DNA of 64,000 bases from Desulfoscipio gibsoniae DSM 7213 (lineage in GTDB: Bacteria > Bacillota > Desulfotomaculia > Desulfotomaculales > Desulfallaceae), in NCBI RefSeq assembly GCF_000233715.2, contig NC_021184.1, positions 1,116,001 to 1,180,000 of the forward strand. Reading direction: 5' to 3'. Every line of letters starts with the position of its first letter. The first letter of the stretch is position 1. Positions 26,623 to 36,333 of this stretch are shown one piece after another. The notes beneath the pieces were generated by a model. That model searched no databases. It had not been told where the DNA came from and saw only the letters and a program-made list of their open reading frames with translations. The position numbers were made by a program, and so were the translations under genes.

Positions 26623-29127
26623 TTATATTTTGCTGATACGAACTTTGGTGGCGGTTTCCTGATGCCCCGAGGCTAGGTCGGTAAATTCTAGATTGCCCGG
26701 AAGCAAATGATTAAAATTAACGTTCATTTTTCTTTCCACAGGGTGTATTGTCCAGCGGGTAATAGCGTTGGATATGCCGATTACCCGGGGGTGAATCTCT
26801 TCAATGACCCTGGCTAAACCTTCTACTTTTCCGAAAGGCGATTCGATGCTGATTCGGTCACCGGTCTTGATGCCTTTGGCTTGAGCTGTTTTGGTATTGA
26901 TTAAAACGCCTTTGTGAATAGGTATATTGCTGACTAACTCTTTAATCCAGGGAATGGTGGTGTTTTCACAGTGATTTAACATTGCCTCGGCTTTAAAGTT
27001 AATGGCGTATAGGTCATATTCACCGGGTATTTTGTGTAAGGGGTGCTCCTCGCGCCAAACGGGTACGGCAAGATAAGAAGAAGTGTCCCATTCTCTGCCC
27101 ACAGCCCGGAACTGTTCTTGTAACTCTTCAGCAACTTGCAAAAAATATTCGTGGTAAAAGGAAATGCGATTACCTTTCCAGGGCAGGTAACATTCTTCGG
27201 GTTTTTGAGGGCGCACCGCATTGTTATTTTCCTGAAACCATTTCAAACCCATGTGCTCCCCGTAAATACTTTTGGCCATTCGGTCAATACATTCCAGGTG
27301 CGAGTATTTGCGCCCGGGTTTCAATGCATATTCAGGCTTGATAAACATGGTGAAATTTAACAAACCATTTAATTCATTCAGACAGCCGCAGCGCTCTGAT
27401 ATATCAGTGAGAATGTCGTGGCCGTCCCGGCTATCGTATAGCGGTTCCACCACCGGTTTGCGCAGGGTATGGCCGGTGACCTCTGGCGGTTCGCAAAGGG
27501 TCAACATGGTTGACTCCAGATAATCGTGGTCGGGTAGAATAATATCCGCCCACTCGGTGGACTCGTTTGCCAAAATGTCAATGGCCACGATAAATTCCAG
27601 CTGTTTGAACACTTCCAGCACTTTGGGGTAGCCGTTAATGTTCTTTAGCGGATTAGAGTGGAAAATTAACGCTGCTTCCGGTTTAAAATCAAATCCCCAT
27701 TCCTCCGGGTGCAAAATGTTATGACAGACCAGGTGCCCCGGGTCCAGCCCCATGGGAAAATACTCTATCATTTGCAATGTCTGGGGCGGGTAAGCAAAAG
27801 GTACCCCAGGGTGCAAAATATGCGGTTGGGGCTTTAGCATCCCATCCTCGCCCGGCTCCACAATCAGCAATCGGTGATCCAAACCTACGCCCAGGTGCCC
27901 GCCAGGTACATCAATGTTTCCCACCAGTGAATTCATTAATTTTATGGCGGCATGGTCAAGGGTGCCGTCATAATGCCCGATGGCCCCCCGGTAAAAGTTT
28001 ATCGCTGCCGGGCGATAGGGGTACTCTTTGCCTTCGATCATGATGGTGCTGCCGATACGTGCCTCTTCAACAAATTCCCTGGCAATGCGACGCATAGTTC
28101 CAGGGGATACATCACAGATTTTAGACATGCGCTCCGGGGTATGATCCTTCAAGGTATCCTTGATTACCTGAAAGCCAGGCCGCACTTTTATGCCATCAAT
28201 TTTAAAATATCCCTCCAGGGTAAAATCTTTAATTGTAGGGTCATCATATACTTTAGCCCGGTTGTCCACACTGTCCCAGACCATTGGTTTTTGGGTCTCT
28301 TTGTCGCGGAAATATCGACCGTCGGGTTTAATCAGGTAAGGGCCGTTGGTATACTTTTTAATGAATTCGGCGTCATACCGGTCTAGTTCGTACAAGATTA
28401 CATAAACCATACCCAGTATAAAAGCACGGTCGGTCCCCGGGATAATTGGTACCCATTCGTCGGCTTTGGCGCAGTAAGATGCCATGCGGGGGTCAACTCC
28501 AATTAATTTCAATCCCCGATTAACCCGGGCATCGGCCATGCGTTTAATGGATCCGGACAAGTGTAGGTGGGCACCAAAGCCATCGCCGCCACCTATTTGA
28601 ATCCAGTAATTACAGTACTTATAGTCATTGGCACAGGCAAAGGATCCATCAAAAAAGCCACAGAAGGGGTGATAGGCCGCACCGCAAAACTGCCCCACGG
28701 TGTTAAAATAGTGCCCGGTGCCAAACGCGGCACCCCATCCCCAGAGGTGGATACGCTGAAAATCGTTGATGGCCACCAGAAGTTTGCGCGGATCCTCGGA
28801 ACGTATTTTTTTCAGGCGTTTGCCTACGATATCCAGGGCTTCATTCCATGATATGGGTTCCCACTTGGGGTCTACTCCCGGCCCTTTTTGGGGATTTGTT
28901 CGCCGAACCGGAGTTTTAATCCGGTTTGGGTCATAATGTCGCATGATTCCCGACTGGCCTTTAGGACACAGTTTACCCATGTTATTTGCATTATCCGGGT
29001 CACCTTCTATTTTTAATATTACGCCGTCTTTAACCCGCACCTTGATTCCACAACCATGCAAGCACATTTTGCAGGCACTTCTGACCCATTTGTCCCCAGA
29101 TTTTGTGTGGGTAGCTACTTTAGCCAT
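26623..29127 (-). CDS. molybdopterin oxidoreductase catalytic subunit, substrate unknown
   Basis: An 834-residue member of the DMSO-reductase family. The N-terminal [4Fe-4S] site is CKMCLHGCGIKV with the fourth Cys in GKLCPKGQSG; the C-terminal dinucleotide-binding domain ends with GNLEFTDLASG. The region around FCGAAYHPFCG offers a cysteine as the likely metal ligand; no selenocysteine is needed. No twin-arginine signal is present, so the enzyme should be cytoplasmic even though it has an NrfD partner. It is distant from nitrate, formate and polysulfide enzymes that I can recall. The neighbouring dihydropyrimidinase and sigma-54 activator suggest a catabolic substrate. Confidence 0.75.
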   Translation of the reverse strand: MAKVATHTKSGDKWVRSACKMCLHGCGIKVRVKDGVILKIEGDPDNANNMGKLCPKGQSGIMRHYDPNRIKTPVRRTNPQKGPGVDPKWEPISWNEALDIVGKRLKKIRSEDPRKLLVAINDFQRIHLWGWGAAFGTGHYFNTVGQFCGAAYHPFCGFFDGSFACANDYKYCNYWIQIGGGDGFGAHLHLSGSIKRMADARVNRGLKLIGVDPRMASYCAKADEWVPIIPGTDRAFILGMVYVILYELDRYDAEFIKKYTNGPYLIKPDGRYFRDKETQKPMVWDSVDNRAKVYDDPTIKDFTLEGYFKIDGIKVRPGFQVIKDTLKDHTPERMSKICDVSPGTMRRIAREFVEEARIGSTIMIEGKEYPYRPAAINFYRGAIGHYDGTLDHAAIKLMNSLVGNIDVPGGHLGVGLDHRLLIVEPGEDGMLKPQPHILHPGVPFAYPPQTLQMIEYFPMGLDPGHLVCHNILHPEEWGFDFKPEAALIFHSNPLKNINGYPKVLEVFKQLEFIVAIDILANESTEWADIILPDHDYLESTMLTLCEPPEVTGHTLRKPVVEPLYDSRDGHDILTDISERCGCLNELNGLLNFTMFIKPEYALKPGRKYSHLECIDRMAKSIYGEHMGLKWFQENNNAVRPQKPEECYLPWKGNRISFYHEYFLQVAEELQEQFRAVGREWDTSSYLAVPVWREEHPLHKIPGEYDLYAINFKAEAMLNHCENTTIPWIKELVSNIPIHKGVLINTKTAQAKGIKTGDRISIESPFGKVEGLARVIEEIHPRVIGISNAITRWTIHPVERKMNVNFNHLLPGNLEFTDLASGHQETATKVRISKI

Positions 29128-29186
29128 ATAAACCCTCCTTTTTTTAGAATGAATTAAATTATTTGAATTATCTAAAAAATTATTAT

Positions 29187-29222
29187 ACAAAACTCCAAAT
29201 AACTTTGATTTTGGAGTTTTGT
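29187..29222 (-). terminator. hairpin between the amidohydrolase and oxidoreductase genes
   Basis: A 13-bp stem (ACAAAACTCCAAA / TTTGGAGTTTTGT) with a 10-base loop, followed on the minus strand by an AT-rich stretch with several T. It lies after the amidohydrolase stop and before the oxidoreductase start, so it may be a partial terminator that lowers downstream expression. Confidence 0.6.
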
Positions 29223-29296
29223 AAAACGGTTGATACTATGTGTACAGGAAATTCTCCACTTTAAGGTAATACAATGTAGCAATGTTAAGAAAAATG

Positions 29297-30649
29297 TTAC
29301 CCAATGGAACGCCGTAAGAATTTACCCTGGCTTTGGCCCACCAATTGGCTGTCTTTTACCACCAGTTGGCCCGATTTAATAGTCATTATTGGCCAGCCCT
29401 TTAATTCTTCACCGTCGAATAATGAGAAATCACCGGCGGAACCCAGGTTTCGGTGATCAACTTTTACTGTTTTATCCAAGTCAATTATTACTAGATCAGC
29501 ATCGCTACCTGGTGCAATGGTTCCTTTTTGCGGGTATAGGCCGAATATTTCGGCCGGTTTTTTACTCATTAACTCGGCTACCTTTACCAAGCTGACTCCT
29601 CTTTGATTAACTCCGTAATTTAAAATCGTTGGTAAATGGGTGCCCAAGGCCGGGTAACCAGGCATGGCACCCCACATGCCTTTTTCTACCTGCTTCACGG
29701 CAAGGGTTTGGGTAACGTTATCAGTGCCGATGGTGTCAACAATGTTGTTTTGTATTGCCTGCCACAAAGCTTCTACGCTGGCATCTTCCCGGAATGGCGG
29801 TACCATTTTTGCGAGCAACCCTTTTGAACTAAACTTGGTTACGGATAGATATGGTGATGTTGTCTCCACAAATATTTTGGGGTTGGCTGATTTTATGGCA
29901 GCCAGAGTACGGATGCTTTCAGCAGCGGAAATATGCACAAAATATAGACGGTTTCCGGCTAAGCCTGCGAAATAGGAAGCCCTGCGCACTGCTTCTTCTT
30001 CGGAAAAGTTGGGCTGAGTATCTGACCAATCAGCCAAGGAACCATCGGTCAACACTTTTTGTAATTCGGCCCGGTAGGTTGCGTTAATGGACGGGTTTTC
30101 CGCGTGTACACAGATTATTATTCCATCGCCTATTTTGGCTGCTGTTTCAAATGTTTGATAAAGAAATCCATCCTCCACATCGGGGATCAGCCCTGGGATG
30201 CCAGCCATATACAGTTTAAATGAAGTAATCCCAAGTTCTTCGATTAAACGAGGTATTTCCTCTTTTTGTTCCGGGGTCATAATGCCTAAGTGGAAAAATA
30301 TGTCCGTGCTTACTTTTCCTTCGGTCATGGCAATAGTATTCGAAAAACTTGGGTAATATGGATCGGGACCGCCCATATAACAGCCAACAGTGGTAACTCC
30401 CCCCAATAAACCAGAGCGAGTTTCTGTTTCCATTTCCGATACTAAATCGCCAAATATACCCAGATGGATGTGTGGGTCAATGATTCCGGGCAGTATGTAT
30501 CTGCCGGAAGCGATAATTTCCTTACGACCAGTAAATTCGCCACCTAGAGCGCTTATTTTACCACCTTCCACGGCAATATCGGTTTCTAGGATACCGGTAC
30601 CCGGAATTACCACTAGACCGTCTTTAATTACCAGATCTGCATTAGACAT
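29297..30649 (-). CDS. dihydropyrimidinase/hydantoinase-family amidohydrolase
   Basis: A 450-residue cyclic-amidohydrolase. The full binuclear metal site is present: His60 and His62 (DPHIHLG), Lys145 to be carboxylated (FKLYMA), His182 (CVHAENP), His239 (FVHIS) and Asp310 (GTDNV). The family opens cyclic amides such as dihydropyrimidines, hydantoins or allantoin; the exact substrate cannot be read. AAGGAGG precedes the ATG. It shares the leftward direction of the molybdopterin oxidoreductase and sits downstream of a possible sigma-54 promoter. Confidence 0.85.
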   Translation of the reverse strand: MSNADLVIKDGLVVIPGTGILETDIAVEGGKISALGGEFTGRKEIIASGRYILPGIIDPHIHLGIFGDLVSEMETETRSGLLGGVTTVGCYMGGPDPYYPSFSNTIAMTEGKVSTDIFFHLGIMTPEQKEEIPRLIEELGITSFKLYMAGIPGLIPDVEDGFLYQTFETAAKIGDGIIICVHAENPSINATYRAELQKVLTDGSLADWSDTQPNFSEEEAVRRASYFAGLAGNRLYFVHISAAESIRTLAAIKSANPKIFVETTSPYLSVTKFSSKGLLAKMVPPFREDASVEALWQAIQNNIVDTIGTDNVTQTLAVKQVEKGMWGAMPGYPALGTHLPTILNYGVNQRGVSLVKVAELMSKKPAEIFGLYPQKGTIAPGSDADLVIIDLDKTVKVDHRNLGSAGDFSLFDGEELKGWPIMTIKSGQLVVKDSQLVGQSQGKFLRRSIG

Positions 30650-30772
30650 TTTCCAAAACCTCCTTAAATAATAATCAGCTCATAAACAAAAAAGTTAGGA
30701 AAATTTAAATTAATGAACTCTCTGTGATATCAACACCTCCATAAGGATTTAATTGTTTTACAAATATAACAA

Positions 30773-30787
30773 GCAATCCCTGTTCCG
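30773..30787 (-). promoter_or_regulatory. candidate sigma-54 promoter for the amidohydrolase
   Basis: On the minus strand GGAACAGGGATTGCTT has GG (30786-30785) and GC (30774-30773) at -24/-12 spacing with a good TTGCT half. The -24 half is weaker than consensus (GGAAC instead of GGCAC). Transcription would start near 30761. The rest of 30650-31037 shows only the terminator of the neighbouring activator gene. Confidence 0.5.
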
Positions 30788-30965
30788 GAATAGTGAATCC
30801 AATCGCCAACCACGAGTGAAATGACTAAAACCATCTTTAATCAGTCATTATTAAAGGCTTAGCGGACAAAATAAATTCAATAATAGTTTTGTTCTTGTAG
30901 TATGCGGTACAAAAGTTTACCGTTAATTGTTTAAAAAAAATACTATTTTGCTATCAAATCATAAG

Positions 30966-30993
30966 ACTAGCGGTACTTTATTGTACCGCTAGT
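30966..30993 (-). terminator. terminator of the second sigma-54 activator gene
   Basis: A perfect 11-bp stem (ACTAGCGGTAC / GTACCGCTAGT) with a 6-base loop lies 45 bases beyond the activator stop codon. Confidence 0.75.
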
Positions 30994-31037
30994 AATATTT
31001 TTGTTTTACAACTAGTTACTTTTACAATTAACTACTT

Positions 31038-32438
31038 TTATAAGTTATATTTTTGAGCTTTACGAATTACGGTTGGATGTGTAACACCAAGAATCTTAGC
31101 TGCTTTTCTGGTGCTTCCGGATAATAGCAAAGCTTTCGCGATAATTTTTTTTTCTAAAATCTCAGTTGCTATTTGGAGTGGTACAGGTTTTAAAACTTCG
31201 ATACTTAAACCAGTGGTATCTTCTGATTTAATGTTATTGAACGGAAGATATTGCAGACCAATAATTTCTTCATCGCTAATTATAACTAGCCGTTCAATTA
31301 CATTTTCTAATTCCCGCACGTTGCCGGGCCAATTATAGCGTTCAAAAGCAAGCAACACCTCCGGTTCAAAACGTTTGTTAGTTTTATGCTTGGAATTAAA
31401 TATTTCTAGGAAATGGATGGCAAGGGGAATGATATCGTCGGTACGCTTCCTTAATGGTGGTATATTTATGGGCACTACATTTAGCCGGTAATATAAATCG
31501 GCCCGGAAAAGGCCATTTTGTACCATTTTTTCGAGGTTACGGTTGGTAGCAAATATAATGCGTACATCAAATTTATAAGGTTTTGTTCCACCAATACGAA
31601 AAATTTCTCGATCTTGAATGGCCCTTAGCAGTTTGACTTGTAGATTTAATGGTAATTCGCCGATTTCATCCAGTAATAGCGTACCTTCGTGGCTGAGTTC
31701 AAAATAGCCCATTTTGCCAGTTTTTTTAGCTCCTGTAAATGCGCCTCCTTCATAACCGAACAGCTCGGACTCAAGGAGGTTTTCCGGTATGGCGCCGCAA
31801 TTTATTTGTAAAAACGGTTTTTGAGCGCGAGGGCCGGCCTGATTAATGATTTTGGCAATAACCTCTTTCCCGACTCCTGATTCCCCGGTAATTAAAACAT
31901 TAGAATTTACCTTAGCAACTTTAATAGCTAGCTCAAAAACCTGGTGCATGATTTTGCTTTTATAAATAAGTTTGTGATGACCCAACTGTTTGGCTCTTAA
32001 TTCCTGTAATTCCTGAGCTTCCCTATTGTCCTCGTCCAGTTCTCTTAGGATGTTCAATTCATTAATATCCCTGATATTACATACAACCCGGTATACTTTG
32101 CCTTGACGGTCAAAAACCGGACTGCCGGTAATGAGTATTTCCTTGCCGGTTTTGATACGCTGCACGATGGTAACTGGTTTTTTTTGTTCCAGTACCATTA
32201 AGGCCACGGCTCTTGATACGGACCCTTCTTCCTCTAGTTCACGCACATTACGTCCAACGTTATTGTTCTTTTTTGAGAGGCCGGTTATGCGTTCATAACT
32301 TGTATTTACCCTTAGTAACGTGCCGTTTCCGTCTATAATACCGATGCCGTCATAAAAGGATTCGAGAATATCCTCTAATTCATTTACTAAATGCTTCAGC
32401 CGTTTATTTTCGCTGATTAAAAAATCGGGATCAATCAT
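31038..32438 (-). CDS. sigma-54-dependent activator with PAS sensor
   Basis: A 466-residue NtrC-family activator. A PAS domain (about residues 15-120; GIGIIDGNGTLLRVNTSYER) is followed by a linker, the AAA+ domain (Walker A GESGVGKE, sigma-54 loop GAFTGA, Walker B TLLLDEIGEL) and a C-terminal Fis-type HTH (TRKAAKILGVTHPTVIRKA). It is related to the activator at 22756. The ATG at 32438 follows GGAGAG. It lies between the amidohydrolase/oxidoreductase genes and the 2-oxoacid oxidoreductase operon, each with a possible -24/-12 promoter, so either could be the target. Confidence 0.87.
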   Translation of the reverse strand: MIDPDFLISENKRLKHLVNELEDILESFYDGIGIIDGNGTLLRVNTSYERITGLSKKNNNVGRNVRELEEEGSVSRAVALMVLEQKKPVTIVQRIKTGKEILITGSPVFDRQGKVYRVVCNIRDINELNILRELDEDNREAQELQELRAKQLGHHKLIYKSKIMHQVFELAIKVAKVNSNVLITGESGVGKEVIAKIINQAGPRAQKPFLQINCGAIPENLLESELFGYEGGAFTGAKKTGKMGYFELSHEGTLLLDEIGELPLNLQVKLLRAIQDREIFRIGGTKPYKFDVRIIFATNRNLEKMVQNGLFRADLYYRLNVVPINIPPLRKRTDDIIPLAIHFLEIFNSKHKTNKRFEPEVLLAFERYNWPGNVRELENVIERLVIISDEEIIGLQYLPFNNIKSEDTTGLSIEVLKPVPLQIATEILEKKIIAKALLLSGSTRKAAKILGVTHPTVIRKAQKYNL

Positions 32439-32737
32439 GATGAGCTCTCCTTCTAAAAAATTCTTGCGCATAAATTGCAGAATATTCTGTTATATTTGCG
32501 CATTTTTATTGTGGTACATTACTATACCAGTCAAATAATATTCCTACATTATTTACTTGTTTCACAATTCTAGCACGTTGATGACAATATGACCTACCTT
32601 TAAGTGGTAAATTTTTGAACCATATATTTATTTTATTTATTCTTAGGTAAATGGTTAATACCGTTAGACCCTAAAAAAATACCAGGTAGTTAATTATTTT
32701 GACCATTGAAACCTTATGGCAGCGGTTAGATCGTTTA

Positions 32738-32753
32738 TGGAACTAAGTTTGCT
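32738..32753 (+). promoter_or_regulatory. sigma-54 promoter of the 2-oxoacid oxidoreductase operon
   Basis: TGGAACTAAGTTTGCT has GG (32739-32740) and GC (32751-32752) at the exact spacing and a full TTTGCT -12 box. Transcription should start near 32764, giving a leader of about 200 bases before the first gene. Nothing else was recognised in 32439-32960. Confidence 0.7.
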
Positions 32754-32960
32754 AAATAATAACTAAAAATCTTAAATTAAATTAAATGAGAGGGGGCCAT
32801 GATTGGTATAGTTATAAATCAATACAAGGTGTGGTGCTCTGAAAAAAATTATTATAATAAATGGGTTGAAGTCCCACTAAATACAGAAATATCATAACAT
32901 AATATGGTTGCTATGGACAAGAGGTACTGTTTTATGCTTTTGTAAGGAGGTACGTTTGAG

Positions 32961-33506
32961 TTGCTGCAATTAATTATCCAAGGGCGGGGTGGGCAAGGAG
33001 CCCAAAAAGCTGGGGAGATTTTAGCTGAAGCCTTTTCCCGGGAAGGAAAACACATCCAGGCGTATGCTACATATGGTGGAGCCAGGCGTGGCACGCCCGT
33101 TAGTGCTTTTCTCAGGGCGAATGACCGGCCCATTCGAATGCGCTGTGACATAGATAACCCCGATGTAATTATTTGTTTTGATGCTAGTTTACTGACTGAT
33201 GCTTTATTAAGCAAGGCCGGTGAAAATACTATGCTGTTGATAAATTCCGCGAACTCGCCCGATCATTTTGCTTCTTTGGGAAATTTTAAAATAATTACTG
33301 TGGATGCCATTAATATAGCCCAAACTAACCAGCTGGGGCGGATTGTCAATACCACCCTGGTGGGTGCATTTGCGGGCCTTATAAATGAGCCGAAAATTGA
33401 TGGATTAATTGAGGTAGTTAAAGAAAAAAGTCCAGCCAAGATTAAACAGAATATTCAAGCTTGCTTGCAGGGGTTTCATTTAGCTATGGAAGGGGGGAAG
33501 AAATAA
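32961..33506 (+). CDS. 2-oxoacid:acceptor oxidoreductase, gamma subunit
   Basis: A 181-residue protein of the POR gamma family: IIQGRGGQGAQKAGEILAEAF at the start and ATYGGARRGTPVSAFLR further in. This subunit contributes to the CoA and thiamine-diphosphate site. It uses a TTG start after AAGGAGG. Its size (about 19-20 kDa) agrees with the gamma subunit of phenylglyoxylate:acceptor oxidoreductase. First gene of a four-gene operon without gaps. Confidence 0.85.
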   Translation: MLQLIIQGRGGQGAQKAGEILAEAFSREGKHIQAYATYGGARRGTPVSAFLRANDRPIRMRCDIDNPDVIICFDASLLTDALLSKAGENTMLLINSANSPDHFASLGNFKIITVDAINIAQTNQLGRIVNTTLVGAFAGLINEPKIDGLIEVVKEKSPAKIKQNIQACLQGFHLAMEGGKK

Positions 33507-35174
33507 ATGCCAACGGAAACTAAAAAAATACCACCCGTTTGGACTACTGGGTGGACGGATATTATTAACACCGGGACTTGGCGTAGCGTCATTCCAGAGC
33601 ATCAACAGCGTCCTTCTCCCTGTCAGGTTGCTTGTCCCCTTGGTGGTGATATACCGGTTTGGTTGCAGCAGGTCAGAGAAGGGCAATATTATGCAGCCTG
33701 GCTGACCTTAGTTGCAAACAATCCTTTTCCAGCTGTTACCGGACGTGTTTGTCACCATCCGTGTGAAATTAATTGTAACCGGAGTGAGTATGATGGATCT
33801 GTAACCATTAATGCTTTGGAACAGTTTATCGGTGACTTGGCTTTGCAAGAAGGGTGGACCTTGCCAGCCCCTGCCCCCGGTAATGGTATCCGGGTGGCAG
33901 TTATTGGCTCCGGACCGGCTGGTTTATCATGTGCTTACCAGCTTAGGATGCGTGGTTTCGAGGTGACTGTTTTTGAAGCGCAGTCTGAAGCTGGTGGAGT
34001 TTTACGTTACGGCATTCCTGAATATCGGCTACCGAAAGAAATTGTCTCCCAGGAGATCCAGCGCCTATTAGCGTTTGGTATTAAATTGCAAACCAACGCT
34101 ATTGTTGATGATAATATAATAGCACAATTAGAAAAGGAATATGCGACCATATGCATTGCTATAGGTGCACCCAAGGCCAAAATGTTACCTCAATTTGCTA
34201 CGGGTGATCCCAGGGTTTTAAATGGTTTGCAGTTCTTATTGCATATAAATCAAAATAGCATTCCTTCTTTAGGTCAGCAAGTGATTGTGATTGGCGGGGG
34301 GAGCGTGGCTATGGATGTGGCCAGATCAGCTCGCCGTCTGGGCAAACAAGTGCAGGTGCTGGCTTTGGAAGATAAATCAGTACTGCCGGCCCAGGCTGAA
34401 GAAGTACAGGAGGCTTTGGAAGAAGGAATAACGATTATAGACGGGGCAATGGTGCAAGAAACGGCCGAGGATAATAACCGGCTTATTCTAAACTGTATTA
34501 AGGTGGTTTTGGATCCTGCGGCACCCGCTGGGGTGTTAAGGCCTGTTGTGGTTTCAGGAACCGATTTTCAAATTGTTGCTGACACGGTAATTCTAGCTGT
34601 GGGGCAGGACCCGGATTTAGATAGTTTTGCCAAAAGTTTTCCAATAAAAAATAATTTGGTAGATGTTGACACAAACCAGTCTGTTGGCCGGGCGGGGATA
34701 TTTGCCTGTGGCGATGTTTCCAATTCCATGCGTTATGTGTCTATGGCCATTGGTGCTGGAAAACAGGCTGCCCGTGGCATGGAGGCGTTTTGTACCGGTC
34801 GGTCAGCAAATGACAGTAGCGCGGGAGTACCGCCGGAACCGGTATTATATAAGGAAATAAATACTTTTTATTTCCCCAAAGTTTCCAGAAAAGAAAAACA
34901 AGTGGTGGTTCCCGAACTGAGGGTGCAAGACTTTCGGGAAGTTAAGCTGGCTTTTAGTGAAGAGGATGTTCAAATTCAGGCTGAGCGTTGCTTTAGTTGC
35001 GGGCACTGTCTTAAATGTGATAATTGTTATTACTATTGCCCTGATATGGCCATTATTAAAGTTTCCACGCCTGAACCAAGTTATGGGATTGCAGACCAAT
35101 ATTGCAAAGGGTGTGGGCTATGTGTGGAAGAGTGTCCTCGTGGAGCGATCATACTTAAGGAGGTGAAACGATGA
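33507..35174 (+). CDS. FAD/NAD(P) reductase fused to ferredoxin delta subunit
   Basis: A 555-residue fusion. The N-terminus has the GltD-type Fe-S region (SPCQVACPLGGDI, GRVCHHPCEINCN), then an FAD site (VIGSGPAGLSCAYQL near residue 132) and an NAD(P) site (VIGGGSVAMDVARSA near 262). The last 70 residues are a delta-type ferredoxin with two [4Fe-4S] motifs (CFSCGHCLKCDNCYYYC, CKGCGLCVEECPRGA). In Azoarcus phenylglyoxylate oxidoreductase the matching flavin subunit and delta ferredoxin are separate chains; here one protein would carry electrons from the oxidative decarboxylation to NAD(P)+. It overlaps the alpha gene by four bases. Confidence 0.85.
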   Translation: MPTETKKIPPVWTTGWTDIINTGTWRSVIPEHQQRPSPCQVACPLGGDIPVWLQQVREGQYYAAWLTLVANNPFPAVTGRVCHHPCEINCNRSEYDGSVTINALEQFIGDLALQEGWTLPAPAPGNGIRVAVIGSGPAGLSCAYQLRMRGFEVTVFEAQSEAGGVLRYGIPEYRLPKEIVSQEIQRLLAFGIKLQTNAIVDDNIIAQLEKEYATICIAIGAPKAKMLPQFATGDPRVLNGLQFLLHINQNSIPSLGQQVIVIGGGSVAMDVARSARRLGKQVQVLALEDKSVLPAQAEEVQEALEEGITIIDGAMVQETAEDNNRLILNCIKVVLDPAAPAGVLRPVVVSGTDFQIVADTVILAVGQDPDLDSFAKSFPIKNNLVDVDTNQSVGRAGIFACGDVSNSMRYVSMAIGAGKQAARGMEAFCTGRSANDSSAGVPPEPVLYKEINTFYFPKVSRKEKQVVVPELRVQDFREVKLAFSEEDVQIQAERCFSCGHCLKCDNCYYYCPDMAIIKVSTPEPSYGIADQYCKGCGLCVEECPRGAIILKEVKR

Positions 35175-36328
35175 GCCAAGGACATACCCGCATGTTATTA
35201 AATGGCAATCATGCCGTTGCCCATGGTGTTAAATTGGCCCGGCCAATGGTGGTTCCGGTTTATCCCATCACCCCGCAAACTCCCATAGTAGAAAAGATAT
35301 CTGAATTTCAGCTGCAGGGGGTCATGGATGCAGATTTAATGACTATGGAATCCGAGCATTCTGCTATGGCTGCCTGCATTACGGCATCTTTAACAGGAGT
35401 GCGGGTTTTTACAGCAACCGCCTCCCAGGGGTTAATGTTGATGCATGAAATGCTTCATTATGCTTCCGGGGCGCAAACTCCCATCGTGATGTGTAATGTA
35501 AATAGAACCATTGGCTCACCCTGGGGTTTTTGGCCGGATCAGACGGATAGTTTAGCCCAGCGGGATACCGGCTGGATTCAATACTATTGTGAAAGCGCCC
35601 AGGAATCCCTTGATACAATACTACAGGCCTATTGGGTTGCGGAAAAGGTGTTATTGCCGGCAATGGTTATGCATGAGGCTTTTTATGTATCGCATGCTTT
35701 AGAAACAGTTGATGTACCGGATCAGGAAATCGCTGATACCTATTTGCCACCTTTTAGTCCGTATCACCGTCTGGACCCGGAAATTGGAGCATCATGGGGC
35801 AACGTAGTCAATCAGGATATGTTTTACCGGCATCGCCAGACACTGGGTCAATCTATGGAAAAGGCGATTGAAGTTGCACTGGAAGCCGATATGTTATGGG
35901 AAAAACTCACCGGGCGTGGGTACGGGGTGATTGAGGAACACCGATGCACTGATGCGGAAATAATTATCGCCACCACGGGCAGTATGGCCGGCACGGCCAG
36001 AGAAGCAGTAGATCAACTACGGGATAGTGGAATGCCGGTAGGATTGCTGAAAGTTAAATTGTTCAGGCCGTTTCCGGTTGAACTAGTGCGCCGGGCTCTG
36101 GACGAAATACCCAGGGTAATAGTTTTAGATCGCAACTTTGCCCCTGGCACCGGTGGTTTTTTACATCAAGAATTAAAGGCCGCTCTTTATGGTTTGAAAA
36201 ACGGGCCGGTGATCTACGGCTATTTAACCGGGGTCGGCGGCACCAATGTACCGCCTGATAAAATTGCCGGTTTGGTGCGGGAGTCCATGGAAGAAGAACC
36301 TGTAAATTCATCGGTCTGGAAGGGGTGA
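35171..36328 (+). CDS. 2-oxoacid:acceptor oxidoreductase, alpha subunit
   Basis: A 385-residue protein of the PorA/VorB family: VYPITPQTPIVEK near residue 30, FTATASQGLMLMHEML near 78 and the C-terminal transketolase-like domain. The alpha subunit forms part of the 2-oxoacid and CoA site. Substrates in the family range from pyruvate to branched-chain and aryl 2-oxoacids. The neighbours (gamma, reductase-delta, beta) and the nearby bam genes favour an aryl 2-oxoacid such as phenylglyoxylate, but this is inference. It overlaps both neighbours. Confidence 0.85.
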   Translation: MSQGHTRMLLNGNHAVAHGVKLARPMVVPVYPITPQTPIVEKISEFQLQGVMDADLMTMESEHSAMAACITASLTGVRVFTATASQGLMLMHEMLHYASGAQTPIVMCNVNRTIGSPWGFWPDQTDSLAQRDTGWIQYYCESAQESLDTILQAYWVAEKVLLPAMVMHEAFYVSHALETVDVPDQEIADTYLPPFSPYHRLDPEIGASWGNVVNQDMFYRHRQTLGQSMEKAIEVALEADMLWEKLTGRGYGVIEEHRCTDAEIIIATTGSMAGTAREAVDQLRDSGMPVGLLKVKLFRPFPVELVRRALDEIPRVIVLDRNFAPGTGGFLHQELKAALYGLKNGPVIYGYLTGVGGTNVPPDKIAGLVRESMEEEPVNSSVWKG

Positions 36329-36333
36329 TTGAC

